Source: Jannaschia rubra (GTDB taxonomy: Bacteria > Pseudomonadota > Alphaproteobacteria > Rhodobacterales > Rhodobacteraceae). Taken from it: a stretch of 64,000 bases of DNA. The translations under genes were made by a program, and so were the position numbers. Numbering within the stretch: the stretch's first letter is position 1; every line of letters starts with the position of its first letter. Where the stretch lies: NCBI RefSeq assembly GCF_001403735.1, contig NZ_CXPG01000014.1, forward strand, positions 72,001-136,000. Direction: 5' to 3'. Below the pieces are notes generated by a model, which was given only the letters and a program-made list of their open reading frames with translations, made no database searches and was not told the DNA's origin. Shown here in pieces: positions 6,998-15,673 of the stretch.

Positions 6998-7867
6998 TCA
7001 GGCGCGGACCAGCTTTTCGTAGGCGTCCGAGATATCGCGCGTCATCTTGCCCACCTCGAAGTTGTAGTCGCCGATCTGGCCCACGGGCGTCACCTCGGCG
7101 GCCGTCCCGGTCAGCCAGCACTGCTCGAAGCCCTCGAGCTCCTCGGGCATGATGTGGCGCTCGTGCACCTTGATCTGGCGGTCGTGCAGCAGGCGCAGGA
7201 CCGTCTGCCGGGTGATGCCGTTCAGGAAGCAGTCGGGCGTGGGCGTATGCACCTCGCCGTCCTTGACGAAGAAGATGTTGGCGCCCGTCGCCTCGGCCAC
7301 GTAACCGCGATAATCGAACATCATCGCGTCGGAGCATCCCTTGGCCTCGGCCGCGTGCTTGGACATGGTGCAGATCATGTAAAGGCCCGCCGCCTTGGCA
7401 TGGCTCGGCGCTGTCTCGGGCGAGGGGCGCTTCCACTTGGCGATGTCGAGCTTCGCGCCCCGCATCTTGGCGTCGCCGTAGTAGTTGCCCCAGGGCCAGA
7501 CCGCCACGGCCATCCGCACCGGGTTGCGCGAGGAGCTGACGCCCATGTCCTCGCCCACGCCGCGCCAGGCCAGGACGCGGACATAGGCGTCCTGCAGCCC
7601 GTTGGCCTTCATGGTCTCGTATTTCGCGGCCTCGATCTCATCCACCGTCCAGGGGATCTCCATGTCGAGCGCACGGCCCGAATCGAGCAGGCGTTGCGAG
7701 TGCTTGCGCGATTCGAAGATCGTGCCGGAATAGGCCCGCTCCCCCTCGAACACGGCGCTGGCGTAGTGCATCGCATGGGTCAGCAGGTGGACGTTCGCGT
7801 CCTTCCAGTCGACCAGCGTGCCGTCCATCCAGATTTTTCCGTCCATCTCGGCATAAGACCCGGCCAT
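6998..7867 (-). CDS. ilvE: branched-chain amino acid aminotransferase
   Basis: 289 residues, class IV PLP aminotransferase fold. The Schiff-base lysine is probably Lys158 in SHAKAAGLYM. The N-terminal HAMHYASAVFEGERAY segment and the late GITRQTVLRL and WLTGTAAEVTPV motifs are those of IlvE. It carries out the last step of Leu, Ile and Val synthesis and the first step of their breakdown. The ATG at 7867 has a CGGAGCG ribosome-binding site. Transcription is divergent from petP with a 139-base spacer, and a TTGACA -35 element lies upstream. Confidence 0.96.
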   Translation of the reverse strand: MAGSYAEMDGKIWMDGTLVDWKDANVHLLTHAMHYASAVFEGERAYSGTIFESRKHSQRLLDSGRALDMEIPWTVDEIEAAKYETMKANGLQDAYVRVLAWRGVGEDMGVSSSRNPVRMAVAVWPWGNYYGDAKMRGAKLDIAKWKRPSPETAPSHAKAAGLYMICTMSKHAAEAKGCSDAMMFDYRGYVAEATGANIFFVKDGEVHTPTPDCFLNGITRQTVLRLLHDRQIKVHERHIMPEELEGFEQCWLTGTAAEVTPVGQIGDYNFEVGKMTRDISDAYEKLVRA

Positions 7868-7937
7868 GTCGCGCTCCGTTCCGTTCGTTTCGTGGGGTTG
7901 CTTGTTTGGGACATAAAGTTGCGTAGAAACTGGCCGT

Positions 7938-7965
7938 GGGTAACAATGCGGTCTTGGAATGTCAA
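7938..7965 (-). promoter_or_regulatory. candidate ilvE promoter
   Basis: On the minus strand a consensus TTGACA (7960-7965) is followed after 16 bases by TTACCC (7938-7943), about 70 bases upstream of the ilvE ATG. The -35 is perfect and the -10 is weak. It lies in the spacer shared with petP, so a regulator bound here could affect both directions. Confidence 0.4.
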
Positions 7966-8006
7966 TAAGGCTGACATAGTTTCGGACTACGGGAAAGGAC
8001 GGTGAC

Positions 8007-8501
8007 ATGGCACAGGCGCACGGCGAGACCCTTCTGTTCCTCACGGACGAACAGCTGCGCCGGGCGACGGAGGCGATGTTCTTCGCCTATCGTGGCTTCA
8101 CCGCCGACCCCGACCGCATCCTGTCGGGCTACGACTACGGGCGGGCGCATCACCGCGCGATCCATTTCATCCACCGCAGTCCGGGCACCACGGTCAACAA
8201 CCTGCTGGCGATCCTGGGTGTCACCAAGCAGTCGCTGAACCGCGTGCTGCGGACGCTGGTGGACGACGGGCTGGTCGAAAGCCGGGTGGGCCAGCGCGAC
8301 CGGCGCGAGCGGCACTTGTTCCTGACCCCCGCGGGCGAGGCGCTGGAGCGGGAGCTGTCGGACGCGCAGCGCGCGCGAATGCGCGCCGCCTTCCGCGAGG
8401 CGGGCCCCACCGCCGTCGCCGGTTTCCGCGAGGTGCTGGAGCACATGATGGACCCCGAATTGCGCCGCTACTTCGCCGGCGGCCGGGACGACGCCCCATG
8501 A
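8007..8501 (+). CDS. petP: MarR-family regulator, PetP-like
   Basis: 164 residues with a MarR winged-helix core. The HRAIHFIHRSPGTTVNNLLAILGVTKQSLNRVLRTL region forms the recognition helices, and RDRRERHLFLT is the wing. Rhodobacter PetP is a MarR-type protein encoded directly before the response regulator PetR, and this gene has that same partner, coupled by an ATGA overlap. Start ATG 8007 has an AAGGACG ribosome-binding site. In Rhodobacter capsulatus the pair lies near the cytochrome bc1 genes, but here isoprenoid genes follow, so the regulatory target may differ. Confidence 0.85.
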   Translation: MAQAHGETLLFLTDEQLRRATEAMFFAYRGFTADPDRILSGYDYGRAHHRAIHFIHRSPGTTVNNLLAILGVTKQSLNRVLRTLVDDGLVESRVGQRDRRERHLFLTPAGEALERELSDAQRARMRAAFREAGPTAVAGFREVLEHMMDPELRRYFAGGRDDAP

Positions 8502-9208
8502 GCGGCGAGCGCCCCCCCGTGCATCAGGCGCATGTCCTGCTGGTCGACGACGACGAGCGCATCCGCGGCCTTCTCAAGAAGTTCCTGATGCGGAACGGAT
8601 ACCTGACCACGGCCGCCCGCGATGCCGATCACGCGCGGCGCCTGATGGCGGGGCTGGAGTTCGACATCGCGGTCCTCGACGTGATGATGCCGGGCGACAA
8701 CGGCTATGTCCTCTGCGCCGAGATCCGAGAGACGCGGGACATGCCCGTCCTGCTGCTGACCGCGCGGGGCGAGACCTCGGACCGCATCACCGGGCTGGAG
8801 GCCGGGGCCGACGACTACCTGGCGAAGCCCTTCGAGCCGAGGGAGCTTCTGCTGCGGCTGCGCGCCATCCTGCGCCGGGCGCCGGCGGGGGGCGGCGCGG
8901 TGCCCAAGATGCTGCATCTCGGCGGCACCCGCTACGACGTGGAGCGTGGCGAGCTCTGGCGCGGCGAGGAGCCTGTGCGCCTGACCGCGACCGAGACGAC
9001 GCTGATGCGCGTGCTGGCCGCAACCCCGCATGAGGCCGTCACCCGCGCGACCCTTGTCGAGAAGCTGGGCCGCGACGGCGAGGGCGCGGGCGAGCGGTCC
9101 GTCGACGTCCAGATCACCCGCCTGCGGCGCAAGCTCGAGTCCGACCCCAGGCAGCCCAGATACCTTCAGACCGTGCGGGGCGAGGGCTACATGCTCGCCC
9201 CCGACTGA
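8498..9208 (+). CDS. petR: OmpR-family response regulator, PetR-like
   Basis: 236 residues: receiver domain (about 11-125) with phosphoacceptor Asp61 in VLDVMMPGD and the conserved KPF lysine, then an OmpR/PhoB winged helix ending in VDVQITRLRRKLESDP and VRGEGYML. No sensor kinase gene is adjacent, as is usual for PetR-type regulators. Translation is coupled to petP (4-base overlap), and the deacetylase-like gene follows after 15 bases. PetR is known to be needed for photosynthetic and respiratory growth in Rhodobacter capsulatus. The equivalence here rests on the petP-petR arrangement. Confidence 0.85.
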   Translation: MSGERPPVHQAHVLLVDDDERIRGLLKKFLMRNGYLTTAARDADHARRLMAGLEFDIAVLDVMMPGDNGYVLCAEIRETRDMPVLLLTARGETSDRITGLEAGADDYLAKPFEPRELLLRLRAILRRAPAGGGAVPKMLHLGGTRYDVERGELWRGEEPVRLTATETTLMRVLAATPHEAVTRATLVEKLGRDGEGAGERSVDVQITRLRRKLESDPRQPRYLQTVRGEGYMLAPD

Positions 9209-9223
9209 TACGCAAGGCCGACC

Positions 9224-10150
9224 ATGACCCTGTTCCTGACCCATCCCGACGCCGACCTTCACGTCAATCCGCCCGGCCACCCCGAGCAGGTCGACCGCCT
9301 GCCCGCCATCCGCGCGGCGCTGGCCGGCATGGACCTGCGGCGCGAAACCCCCGACCCGGCCGGCGACGACGTCCTGACCCGCTGCCATCCGCAGTCCTAC
9401 ATCGACGGGCTGGAGGCCGCGGCGCCGGCTGACGGCTGGGTTCAACTCGACGCCGACACCTCGCTCTCGCCCGGATCGCTGCGCGCCGCGCGGCTCGCCG
9501 TGGGCGCGGGGGTGGCGGCGGTGGATGCGGTGATGGCGGGGCGCGCGCCCAACGCCTTCGTCGCCATGCGGCCCCCCGGCCACCATGCCGAGACCGCGCG
9601 CCCCATGGGGTTCTGCCTGTTCGGCACGGTGGCCATCGCGGCGAAACACGCGCTCGACGTACATGGGCTGGACCGGGTCGCGGTGGTGGATTTCGACGTC
9701 CACCACGGCAACGGCACGCAGGACCTGCTGTGGGACGAGGCGCGCGCCCTGTTCGTCTCGACGCATCAGTCGCCGCTCTGGCCCGGCACGGGCGATCCCT
9801 CCGAGACGGGCGCCCATGGCAACGTGATGAACCGCCCCCTGCCCCCCGGATCGGACGGCACCGCCATCCGCCGCGCCATGGAGCGGGAGATCCTGCCCCG
9901 CCTCGACGCCTTCGCGCCCGATCTCGTGCTCGTCTCGGCCGGCTTCGACGCCCATCGCGCCGACCCCTTGGCGCAGCTGGGATGGGAGACGGAGGATTTC
10001 GCCTGGATCACCGAACGGCTCTGCGATCTGGCGGCACGCCGCGCGCGGGGCCGGGTGGTATCGGTTCTCGAAGGCGGCTATGACCTCGACGCGCTGGCGG
10101 ATGCGACCGCCGCGCATGTGGACGTTCTGCGGAGGCGGGGACATGGCTGA
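9224..10150 (+). CDS. histone deacetylase-family zinc hydrolase
   Basis: 308 residues of the arginase-like HDAC/acetylpolyamine amidohydrolase/AcuC fold. Motifs in order are RPPGHHAE (tandem catalytic histidines), DFDVHHGNGTQ (zinc ligands Asp and His), STHQSPLWPGTG, SAGFDAH (third zinc ligand) and EGGYD. It removes acyl groups from a protein lysine or small amine in the cytoplasm. The substrate cannot be told from sequence. It is the third gene of the petP-petR-xseB-ispA-dxs run and its 3' end overlaps xseB by 8 bases. Confidence 0.93.
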   Translation: MTLFLTHPDADLHVNPPGHPEQVDRLPAIRAALAGMDLRRETPDPAGDDVLTRCHPQSYIDGLEAAAPADGWVQLDADTSLSPGSLRAARLAVGAGVAAVDAVMAGRAPNAFVAMRPPGHHAETARPMGFCLFGTVAIAAKHALDVHGLDRVAVVDFDVHHGNGTQDLLWDEARALFVSTHQSPLWPGTGDPSETGAHGNVMNRPLPPGSDGTAIRRAMEREILPRLDAFAPDLVLVSAGFDAHRADPLAQLGWETEDFAWITERLCDLAARRARGRVVSVLEGGYDLDALADATAAHVDVLRRRGHG

Positions 10151-10382
10151 CGACATCGGCGAGATGACATTCGAGCAGGCGCTGGCCGAGTTGGAGAAGG
10201 TCGTGAACCAGCTCGACTCGGGCGATGTGCCTCTGGAGGAGTCGATCCGTCTCTACGAACGCGGCGCGGAGCTCAAGGCCCGGTGCGAATCCCGCCTGAA
10301 GGCCGCCGAGGAGAAGGTCGAGCAGATCACCCTCGATGCCAAGGGTCAGGCCACGGGCACCCGACCCGCCGACGCGGGGTGA
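10143..10382 (+). CDS. xseB: exodeoxyribonuclease VII small subunit
   Basis: 79 residues of the XseB family: MTFEQALAELEKVVNQLDSGDVPLEESIRLYERG is the near-universal core, followed by a charged helix. It partners XseA in degrading single-stranded DNA to oligonucleotides. xseA is not in the window. Start ATG 10143 lies inside the end of the deacetylase gene, and the stop overlaps the GTG start of ispA. xseB next to ispA and dxs is a common order in proteobacteria. Confidence 0.95.
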   Translation: MADDIGEMTFEQALAELEKVVNQLDSGDVPLEESIRLYERGAELKARCESRLKAAEEKVEQITLDAKGQATGTRPADAG

Positions 10383-11248
10383 GCCTCGGCGCGACGCTCG
10401 CCGCCGGCCGGACCGACATCCAGACCGTGCTCGACGACCTGCTCGCCCCCTTCGACGGGGCGGTGGGCGATGCGATGCGCCATGCCACGCAGGGCGGCAA
10501 GCGCCTGCGCGGGGTGCTGGCACTGGAATGCGCCGCGCTGTCGGGCGCGCCGCGCGACGGCGCGCTGCGCCTCGCGGCCGCGATCGAGGCGGTCCACGCC
10601 TATTCCCTGATCCACGACGACCTGCCCTGCATGGATGACGACGACCTGCGGCGTGGCCGGCCCACCGTCCACCGCCAGTGGGACGAGGCGACGGCGGTGC
10701 TGGCGGGCGACGCATTGCAGACGGCCGCGTTCGAGTGGCTTGCCGACCCCGCGACCGACCCCGACGGCGCCCTGCGCGCCGACCTCGTGCTGACGCTGGC
10801 GCGGGCGGCGGGCGCGCGGGGCATGGTGCGGGGGCAGGCGCTCGACATCGCGGCAGAGTCGGCGGCGACGCCCCTGACGCTGGAGCGGATCACCGAACTC
10901 CAGCGCCTCAAGACCGGATGCCTGCTCGAATGGCCCTGCCGCGCGGGGGCCATGCTGGGCCGCGCCGAGCCCGCGCCGCTGGTGGCCTATGCCGGACACC
11001 TCGGGCTGGCGTTCCAGATCGTCGACGACCTGCTCGACGTCGAAGGCAGCGCCGCGACGCTGGGCAAGGCGGTGGGCAAGGATGCGGGCGCGGGCAAGGC
11101 GACCTTCGTGTCGATCCTGGGGGTGGCGGGCGCGCGGGCGCGGGCGGCCGACCTGATCGCGGCGGCCCGCACGGCGCTTTCGCCCTTCGGGGGTCGCGCC
11201 GCTGGCCTCGACGCGCTCGCCTGCTATGTGTTGGATCGCGACAGATGA
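10379..11248 (+). CDS. ispA: polyprenyl (farnesyl/geranyl) diphosphate synthase
   Basis: 289 residues, all-helical trans-isoprenyl diphosphate synthase. The first Asp-rich motif is DDLPCMDDD (about 80-88) and the second is DDLLDVEG, which bind Mg-diphosphate. GGKRLRGVL contacts the allylic substrate. It condenses IPP with DMAPP/GPP to FPP in the cytoplasm, feeding quinones, hopanoids, carotenoids and undecaprenyl lipids. The start is GTG at 10379, overlapping the xseB stop as GTGA. dxs begins 7 bases after its stop, so both ends of early isoprenoid synthesis are co-expressed. Confidence 0.95.
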   Translation: MSLGATLAAGRTDIQTVLDDLLAPFDGAVGDAMRHATQGGKRLRGVLALECAALSGAPRDGALRLAAAIEAVHAYSLIHDDLPCMDDDDLRRGRPTVHRQWDEATAVLAGDALQTAAFEWLADPATDPDGALRADLVLTLARAAGARGMVRGQALDIAAESAATPLTLERITELQRLKTGCLLEWPCRAGAMLGRAEPAPLVAYAGHLGLAFQIVDDLLDVEGSAATLGKAVGKDAGAGKATFVSILGVAGARARAADLIAAARTALSPFGGRAAGLDALACYVLDRDR

Positions 11249-11255
11249 GGCCTGG

Positions 11256-13178
11256 ATGACAGAGACACCCGCCCCGAAGACCCCGCTGCTGGACCGCGTG
11301 GCCGGTCCGGCCGACCTTGGCGCTCTGTCCGACCGCGACCTGCGGCAGCTGGCAGACGAGCTGCGCTCCGAGACGATCCACGCCGTCAGCCGCACCGGCG
11401 GGCACCTGGGCGCGGGGTTGGGCGTCATCGAACTGACCGTCGCGCTGCATGCCGTCTTCGACACCCCGCACGACAAGCTGATCTGGGACGTGAGCCACCA
11501 GTGCTACCCCCACAAGATCCTGACCGGGCGGCGCGCGCGGATGGACACCATCCGCCAGAAGGGCGGCCTGTCGGGCTTCACCAAGCGGACGGAATCGCCG
11601 CACGACCCCTTCGGCGCGGCCCATGCCTCGACCTCGATCTCGGCGGCGCTCGGCTTCGCCATGGCGCGGGAGCTTGGCGCGGGCGATGTGGGCGACGCCA
11701 TCGCGGTGATCGGCGACGGCGCCCTGACCGGCGGCATGGCCTATGAGGCGCTGAACCACGCGGGCCACCTGGGCAAGCGGCTCATTGTGATCCTGAACGA
11801 CAACGAGATGTCGATCGCCCCCCCGGTGGGCGCGATGTCGGCCTATCTGACACGGCTCTATACCGGCGGGCCGTTCCAGGACCTCAAGGCGGCCGCCAAG
11901 GGCGCCGTGGGCTTCCTGCCGCCGCCGTTCCAGGAAGGCGCGCGCCGCGCGAAGGAGATGCTCAAGGGCATGACGATCGGCGGCACCCTGTTCGAGGAAC
12001 TGGGCTTCAGCTATGTCGGCCCTGTCGACGGCCATGACATGGACAGCCTTCTGGCCGTGCTGCGGACCGTGCGGTCGCGCGCCACCGGGCCCACGCTGAT
12101 CCATGCGATCACGCGCAAGGGCAAGGGTTTCCGCCCCGCCGAATCGGCCCGCGACGGCGGCCATGCCACCGCGCGCTTCGACGTGGCGACCGGCGCGCAG
12201 GACAAGGCGCCGTCGAACGCCCCCAGCTATACCAGCGTCTTCGCCAAGACCCTTCTGCAGGAGGCGGAGCGCGACGACCGCATCGTCGCCGTCACCGCCG
12301 CCATGCCCGACGGCACGGGGCTCAACCTCTTCGCCGAACGCTTCCCCGCCCGTTGCTTCGACGTAGGGATCGCCGAACAGCACGGCGTGACCTTCTGCGC
12401 GGGGCTGGCGGCGGCGGGGATGAAGCCGTTCTGCGCCATCTATTCGACCTTCCTGCAACGCGGCTACGACCAGGTCGTGCACGACGTGGCGCTTCAGGGC
12501 CTGCCGGTGCGCTTCGCCATCGACCGCGCGGGGCTGGTGGGCGCCGACGGGCCGACCCACGCCGGCAGCTTCGACGTGGCCTTCATGGCCAATCTGCCCG
12601 GCATGGTGGTCATGGCCGCCGCCGACGAGGCGGAGCTTCGCCACATGACCGCCACCGCGGCCGCCTACGACGCGGGCCCCATCGCGTTCCGCTTTCCACG
12701 GGGCGAGGGCGTGGGCGTCGAGATGCCCGAACGCGGCACGCCCCTGGAGATCGGCCGCGGCCGCATGATCCACGCGGGCGAGCGCGTGGCCATCCTGTCC
12801 TTCGGCGCCAGGCTGGCCGAGGTCGAGGCCGCGCGCGAACGCCTGCGCGCGCGGGGCATCGACCCCACCGTCGCGGACGCGCGCTTCGCCAAGCCGCTCG
12901 ACCGCGAGTTGATCCTGGCGCTCGCGCGCGACCACGAGGCCCTCATCACCGTCGAGGAAGGCGCGGTCGGCGGCTTCGGCAGCCACGTGGCCCAGCTTCT
13001 GGCCGAGGAGGGCGTCTTCGACGACGGCCTGCGGTTCCGGTCGATGGTCCTGCCCGACAGCTTCATCGATCAGGCCGGGCCGCAGCATATGTACGCCGAC
13101 GCCAAGCTTTCCGCCGCCGACATCGAGCGCAAGGTCCTCGAGGTGCTGGGCGTGGGCGTGATCGAACGCCGGGCCTGA
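11256..13178 (+). CDS. dxs: 1-deoxy-D-xylulose-5-phosphate synthase
   Basis: 640 residues, full length for DXS, the thiamine-diphosphate enzyme that joins pyruvate and glyceraldehyde 3-phosphate at the entry of the MEP pathway. Visible are [14 protein letters not shown], the ThDP motif [15 protein letters not shown], the VDGHD segment and the transketolase-like second half with [12 protein letters not shown]. The ATG at 11256 has GAGG just upstream. It is the last gene of the petP-petR-HDAC-xseB-ispA-dxs run. A 104-base spacer follows. Confidence 0.97.
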   Translation: MTETPAPKTPLLDRVAGPADLGALSDRDLRQLADELRSETIHAVSRTGGHLGAGLGVIELTVALHAVFDTPHDKLIWDVSHQCYPHKILTGRRARMDTIRQKGGLSGFTKRTESPHDPFGAAHASTSISAALGFAMARELGAGDVGDAIAVIGDGALTGGMAYEALNHAGHLGKRLIVILNDNEMSIAPPVGAMSAYLTRLYTGGPFQDLKAAAKGAVGFLPPPFQEGARRAKEMLKGMTIGGTLFEELGFSYVGPVDGHDMDSLLAVLRTVRSRATGPTLIHAITRKGKGFRPAESARDGGHATARFDVATGAQDKAPSNAPSYTSVFAKTLLQEAERDDRIVAVTAAMPDGTGLNLFAERFPARCFDVGIAEQHGVTFCAGLAAAGMKPFCAIYSTFLQRGYDQVVHDVALQGLPVRFAIDRAGLVGADGPTHAGSFDVAFMANLPGMVVMAAADEAELRHMTATAAAYDAGPIAFRFPRGEGVGVEMPERGTPLEIGRGRMIHAGERVAILSFGARLAEVEAARERLRARGIDPTVADARFAKPLDRELILALARDHEALITVEEGAVGGFGSHVAQLLAEEGVFDDGLRFRSMVLPDSFIDQAGPQHMYADAKLSAADIERKVLEVLGVGVIERRA

Positions 13179-13282
13179 GGGGGCCGGCGCCTGCAAGAAA
13201 GGCGATGCGGAGACGGCATCCAATTCCCTTGCAAGGATCCCGACCTGGGCATACTGCACGGTGGAACACCGGGAATGCGGCC

Positions 13283-13900
13283 ATGGACGACATCAAGGTT
13301 CTGCCTGCGGATCAGAAACGTCGGATCAACACGTTGCGGACGATCATGCTCGTTCTGCTTCCGCTGATCTTCTTCACCCGCCCGGGCCTTCCGTTGCCCG
13401 ACCTGTCGATCGACGTCATCGAGAACCTGGGAATCCTGCTGGTCATCTCCGGCGTGCTGGGCCGGTTCTGGTCCATCCTTTATATCGGCAACCGGAAGAA
13501 CGCCTCCGTCATGCAGGACGGACCTTATTCGATCTGCCGCCATCCGCTCTACCTCTTCTCCACCGTGGCGGTCCTGGGGTTCAGCCTGATGCTCGGCTCC
13601 CTGCTTCTGGCGGTGGTCATGACCGGCCTGACGTTTCATGTCCTCAACGACATCGCCAGGAAGGAGGAGACGTTCCTGCGCGCGAAATTCGGTGCCGACT
13701 ACGATGCCTACGCCGCGCGGACACCGCGTATCCTGCCCCGGCCGCGGCAGTTCACGACGCCCCGCAACGTGACGTTCGATGTGACCACCCTGCGCCGCAA
13801 CTTCTTCGACGCGCTGGTCTTCCTCAGCCTGATTCCGCTGGGTGAGATGACGGAGTACTTCAAGGAAGCGCAGGCCTGGCCGACGTTCCCGCTGATCTGA
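13283..13900 (+). CDS. isoprenylcysteine carboxyl methyltransferase-family membrane protein
   Basis: 205 residues with about four membrane segments (roughly 18-35, 45-65, 88-120, 170-185). GPYSICRHPLYLF near 78-90 is the ICMT/PEMT hallmark, followed by a C-terminal cytosolic EETFLRAKFGADYDAY segment typical of this methyltransferase superfamily. Bacterial members methylate small molecules or lipids, and the substrate is unknown here. The ATG at 13283 is the natural start. The next gene, a membrane-anchored phosphatase, begins 1 base after the stop, so the two form one unit. Confidence 0.85.
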   Translation: MDDIKVLPADQKRRINTLRTIMLVLLPLIFFTRPGLPLPDLSIDVIENLGILLVISGVLGRFWSILYIGNRKNASVMQDGPYSICRHPLYLFSTVAVLGFSLMLGSLLLAVVMTGLTFHVLNDIARKEETFLRAKFGADYDAYAARTPRILPRPRQFTTPRNVTFDVTTLRRNFFDALVFLSLIPLGEMTEYFKEAQAWPTFPLI

Positions 13901-13901
13901 C

Positions 13902-14489
13902 ATGTGCCGGAACCGCACCCGGACGCGAAGGATCGTCACCCGGGCTTCCATCCTGGGGGCGGCTGCCTTCCTCGGCCTGGTCGTCCATCTGGGGTACCTG
14001 CAACTCAGCGGCAACTTCCATCCGGTGTCGGACGGATCCGTCTTCCGGGCGGCTCAGATGCACGGCGGGGATCTGGTGAACTGGAAACGCGACTACGGCA
14101 TCGCGAGCGTCCTGAACCTGCGCGGCCCCAAGGTCGGGGCGGATTGGTACGAAACCGAAATGGCCGTGGCCGATCGGCTCGGGATCGAACATATCGACTT
14201 CCCGATGTCCGAACAGAAGGAACTGACGGATACCGAGGTGCAGGCATTGCTCGCGGTGATGCGCGCCGCCCCCAAGCCGCTGCTCATCCATTGCAGGGCG
14301 GGGGCGGATCGCACGGGCATCGCGTCCGCCCTCTACCTCGCGGGGGTCGAGGGCGCGTCCGAGACGAAGGCCGAGCGGCAGCTTTCCATCCGATACGGTC
14401 ATATCGGCCTGCCCTGGGTCAGCAAGGCCTGGGCCATGGACGTGACCTGGGAGCGGATCGAACCCTGGCTCGGGTATCCCGGAAGCTGA
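13902..14489 (+). CDS. membrane-anchored tyrosine/dual-specificity phosphatase-like protein
   Basis: 195 residues. An Arg-rich N-terminus and one hydrophobic segment (about 14-34) are followed by a cysteine-dependent phosphatase domain. The P-loop HCRAGADRTG gives Cys131 and Arg137 (CX5R), and an upstream VLNLRGP segment is typical of DSP/DUF442-like enzymes. The catalytic domain would face the periplasm if the single segment is an anchor with a short positive cytoplasmic tail. It is encoded directly after the ICMT-like gene and next to the polysaccharide locus. The substrate is unknown. Confidence 0.85.
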   Translation: MCRNRTRTRRIVTRASILGAAAFLGLVVHLGYLQLSGNFHPVSDGSVFRAAQMHGGDLVNWKRDYGIASVLNLRGPKVGADWYETEMAVADRLGIEHIDFPMSEQKELTDTEVQALLAVMRAAPKPLLIHCRAGADRTGIASALYLAGVEGASETKAERQLSIRYGHIGLPWVSKAWAMDVTWERIEPWLGYPGS

Positions 14490-14564
14490 GCGGTCGACGA
14501 CCGGGTCCGCCCCGTCGACCTTCCATGCGCGCCGGTCCGGGGCGGCCACGCCCCCCCGACATCG

Positions 14565-14591
14565 AAAAAGGGCGGACCTTTCGGCCCGCCC
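14565..14591 (-). terminator. intrinsic terminator of the yjbE-like gene
   Basis: Read on the minus strand: a 9-base stem (arms 14583-14591 and 14570-14578, one mismatch) around the tetraloop GAAA, followed directly by TTTTT (14569 to 14565). It lies 27 bases after the stop of the YjbE-like gene. The structure is textbook and serves the minus strand, not the phosphatase gene converging on it. Confidence 0.85.
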
Positions 14592-14618
14592 GATGATCCG
14601 ATGTTTCGCCGAGGCGGT

Positions 14619-14849
14619 TCAGTCGTTGTGCGACGTCGTCGTGGTGGTGGAGGACGAGGAATCGTCCGACAGGACGGCAACCAGCAGGCCACCGACCAGG
14701 ACGACACCGCCGATGGCCAGTGCGGGGCTGCCGATCAGCAGGCTGTCCTGCGTGGACTTCGTCTCGAGCCGGACGGGCTGGTCCGCGGTGGCGGCAACGG
14801 GGGCGACCGCGGCCAGAAGGGCGGCGGTCAGGGCGAGGGTCTTGGTCAT
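14619..14849 (-). CDS. yjbE: YjbE-like small secreted/membrane protein
   Basis: 76 residues: signal peptide (1-22, ending near ATA), a short soluble part, a hydrophobic Gly-rich segment (41-60) and a low-complexity tail SDDSSSSTTTTTSHND. Enterobacterial YjbE is also about 80 residues with a signal peptide and a Ser/Thr-run tail, and heads the yjbEFGH exopolysaccharide operon. Here the gene sits downstream of yjbF and yjbH homologues. The call rests on composition plus context, not on alignment. ATG 14849 is preferred over an in-frame ATG 21 bases upstream because GGAG is correctly spaced from it. It has its own candidate promoter and terminator. Confidence 0.7.
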   Translation of the reverse strand: MTKTLALTAALLAAVAPVAATADQPVRLETKSTQDSLLIGSPALAIGGVVLVGGLLVAVLSDDSSSSTTTTTSHND

Positions 14850-14883
14850 CGGAACAACTCCGTTAATCATTTCAGTCGGCTGC

Positions 14884-14912
14884 AGGGTATTTCACTCCGC
14901 CGGACGCTTCAA
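14884..14912 (-). promoter_or_regulatory. candidate yjbE promoter
   Basis: On the minus strand TTGAAG (14907-14912) and TACCCT (14884-14889) are separated by exactly 17 bases, ending 35 bases upstream of the yjbE-like ATG. This fits a housekeeping-sigma promoter inside the 152-base gap after yjbF, so the small gene can be transcribed apart from yjbHF. Confidence 0.45.
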
Positions 14913-15001
14913 GGTGCCATGGCTCTGTCGGCCGGCGCCGGGCCCGATTGACGGCGTGGTGATGCCGCAATGCCATCCCCCCTTCCGTCACGATCGCGTC
15001 C

Positions 15002-15673
15002 TCACTCCGTCAGGCGCACGATTTCCAGGTCGCCCACCTCCGGGCTGATCCGCTCCACGCTCCGGCGGACGGTGCCGTCGCCTTCCACCCAGTAGCGGTT
15101 GGTGAAACCGTCGTCCCCGGCGCGGCAAACCTCCTCGAAGACGCGGGTCTCGAAGCTGCGGCCGTAATATTCCAGCCGCTCCGCCCCCAGCAGGCGCACG
15201 TCGCACGACCAGGCGCGCGCCACGATGCCGCCTTCGCCCGCCAGATGGCGGTTGACCCGCCGCACGTCCCGCGCGCCCCCCGCCGCGAAGGCCGCGGCAA
15301 GCCCCGGGGCATCCGCCGTCAGCAGGTCGAACCCCAGCCCCCGCGTCCCCACGACCACGCCGTCGCGGCGCAGAAGCCCCGTGTCGGATGCGTTGCGCCA
15401 TTGAACCGTGCCCAGGTTGGCCGCGACGGGCACCATGGTGAAGGCCGTGTCCGACGTGCGCTGGATCACCAGCAGGACCGAAGTGGCCGAGGCCGCGACG
15501 AGCGCGGGCGTCAGGACGGCGCGGGCATCGGGGACGTCGGGCGCGGGGCGCAGGGCGCCTGCGACCTGCCCCGTCATCGTGGCCAGCGGGCTTCGGCTCG
15601 GGGCGTTGCCACAGGCGGCCAGCGTCACGCCCGACAGGAGCACCGCCACGCAGCGGAAGGTGAGAGCCCTCAT
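15002..15673 (-). CDS. yjbF: YjbF/GfcB-family outer-membrane lipoprotein
   Basis: 223 residues with lipobox SGVTLAAC, so Cys21 would be lipidated. The body is beta-rich, with FEEVCRAGDDGFTNRYWVEGDGTVRRSVERISP as the C-terminal recognition region of the YjbF/GfcB (group 4 capsule) family, which accompanies exopolysaccharide export. It overlaps the upstream yjbH by 4 bases. YjbF and YjbH are thought to work with YjbE and YjbG in producing a surface polysaccharide. No yjbG (GfcC-like) gene is present here. Confidence 0.85.
   Translation of the reverse strand: MRALTFRCVAVLLSGVTLAACGNAPSRSPLATMTGQVAGALRPAPDVPDARAVLTPALVAASATSVLLVIQRTSDTAFTMVPVAANLGTVQWRNASDTGLLRRDGVVVGTRGLGFDLLTADAPGLAAAFAAGGARDVRRVNRHLAGEGGIVARAWSCDVRLLGAERLEYYGRSFETRVFEEVCRAGDDGFTNRYWVEGDGTVRRSVERISPEVGDLEIVRLTE

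Noticed and set aside
13229-13257. TTGCAA-N17-TACTGC as a promoter for the ICMT-like gene.
   Set aside because: Spacing is right but both hexamers are poor, and dxs read-through could serve the gene, so it was not listed as a feature.
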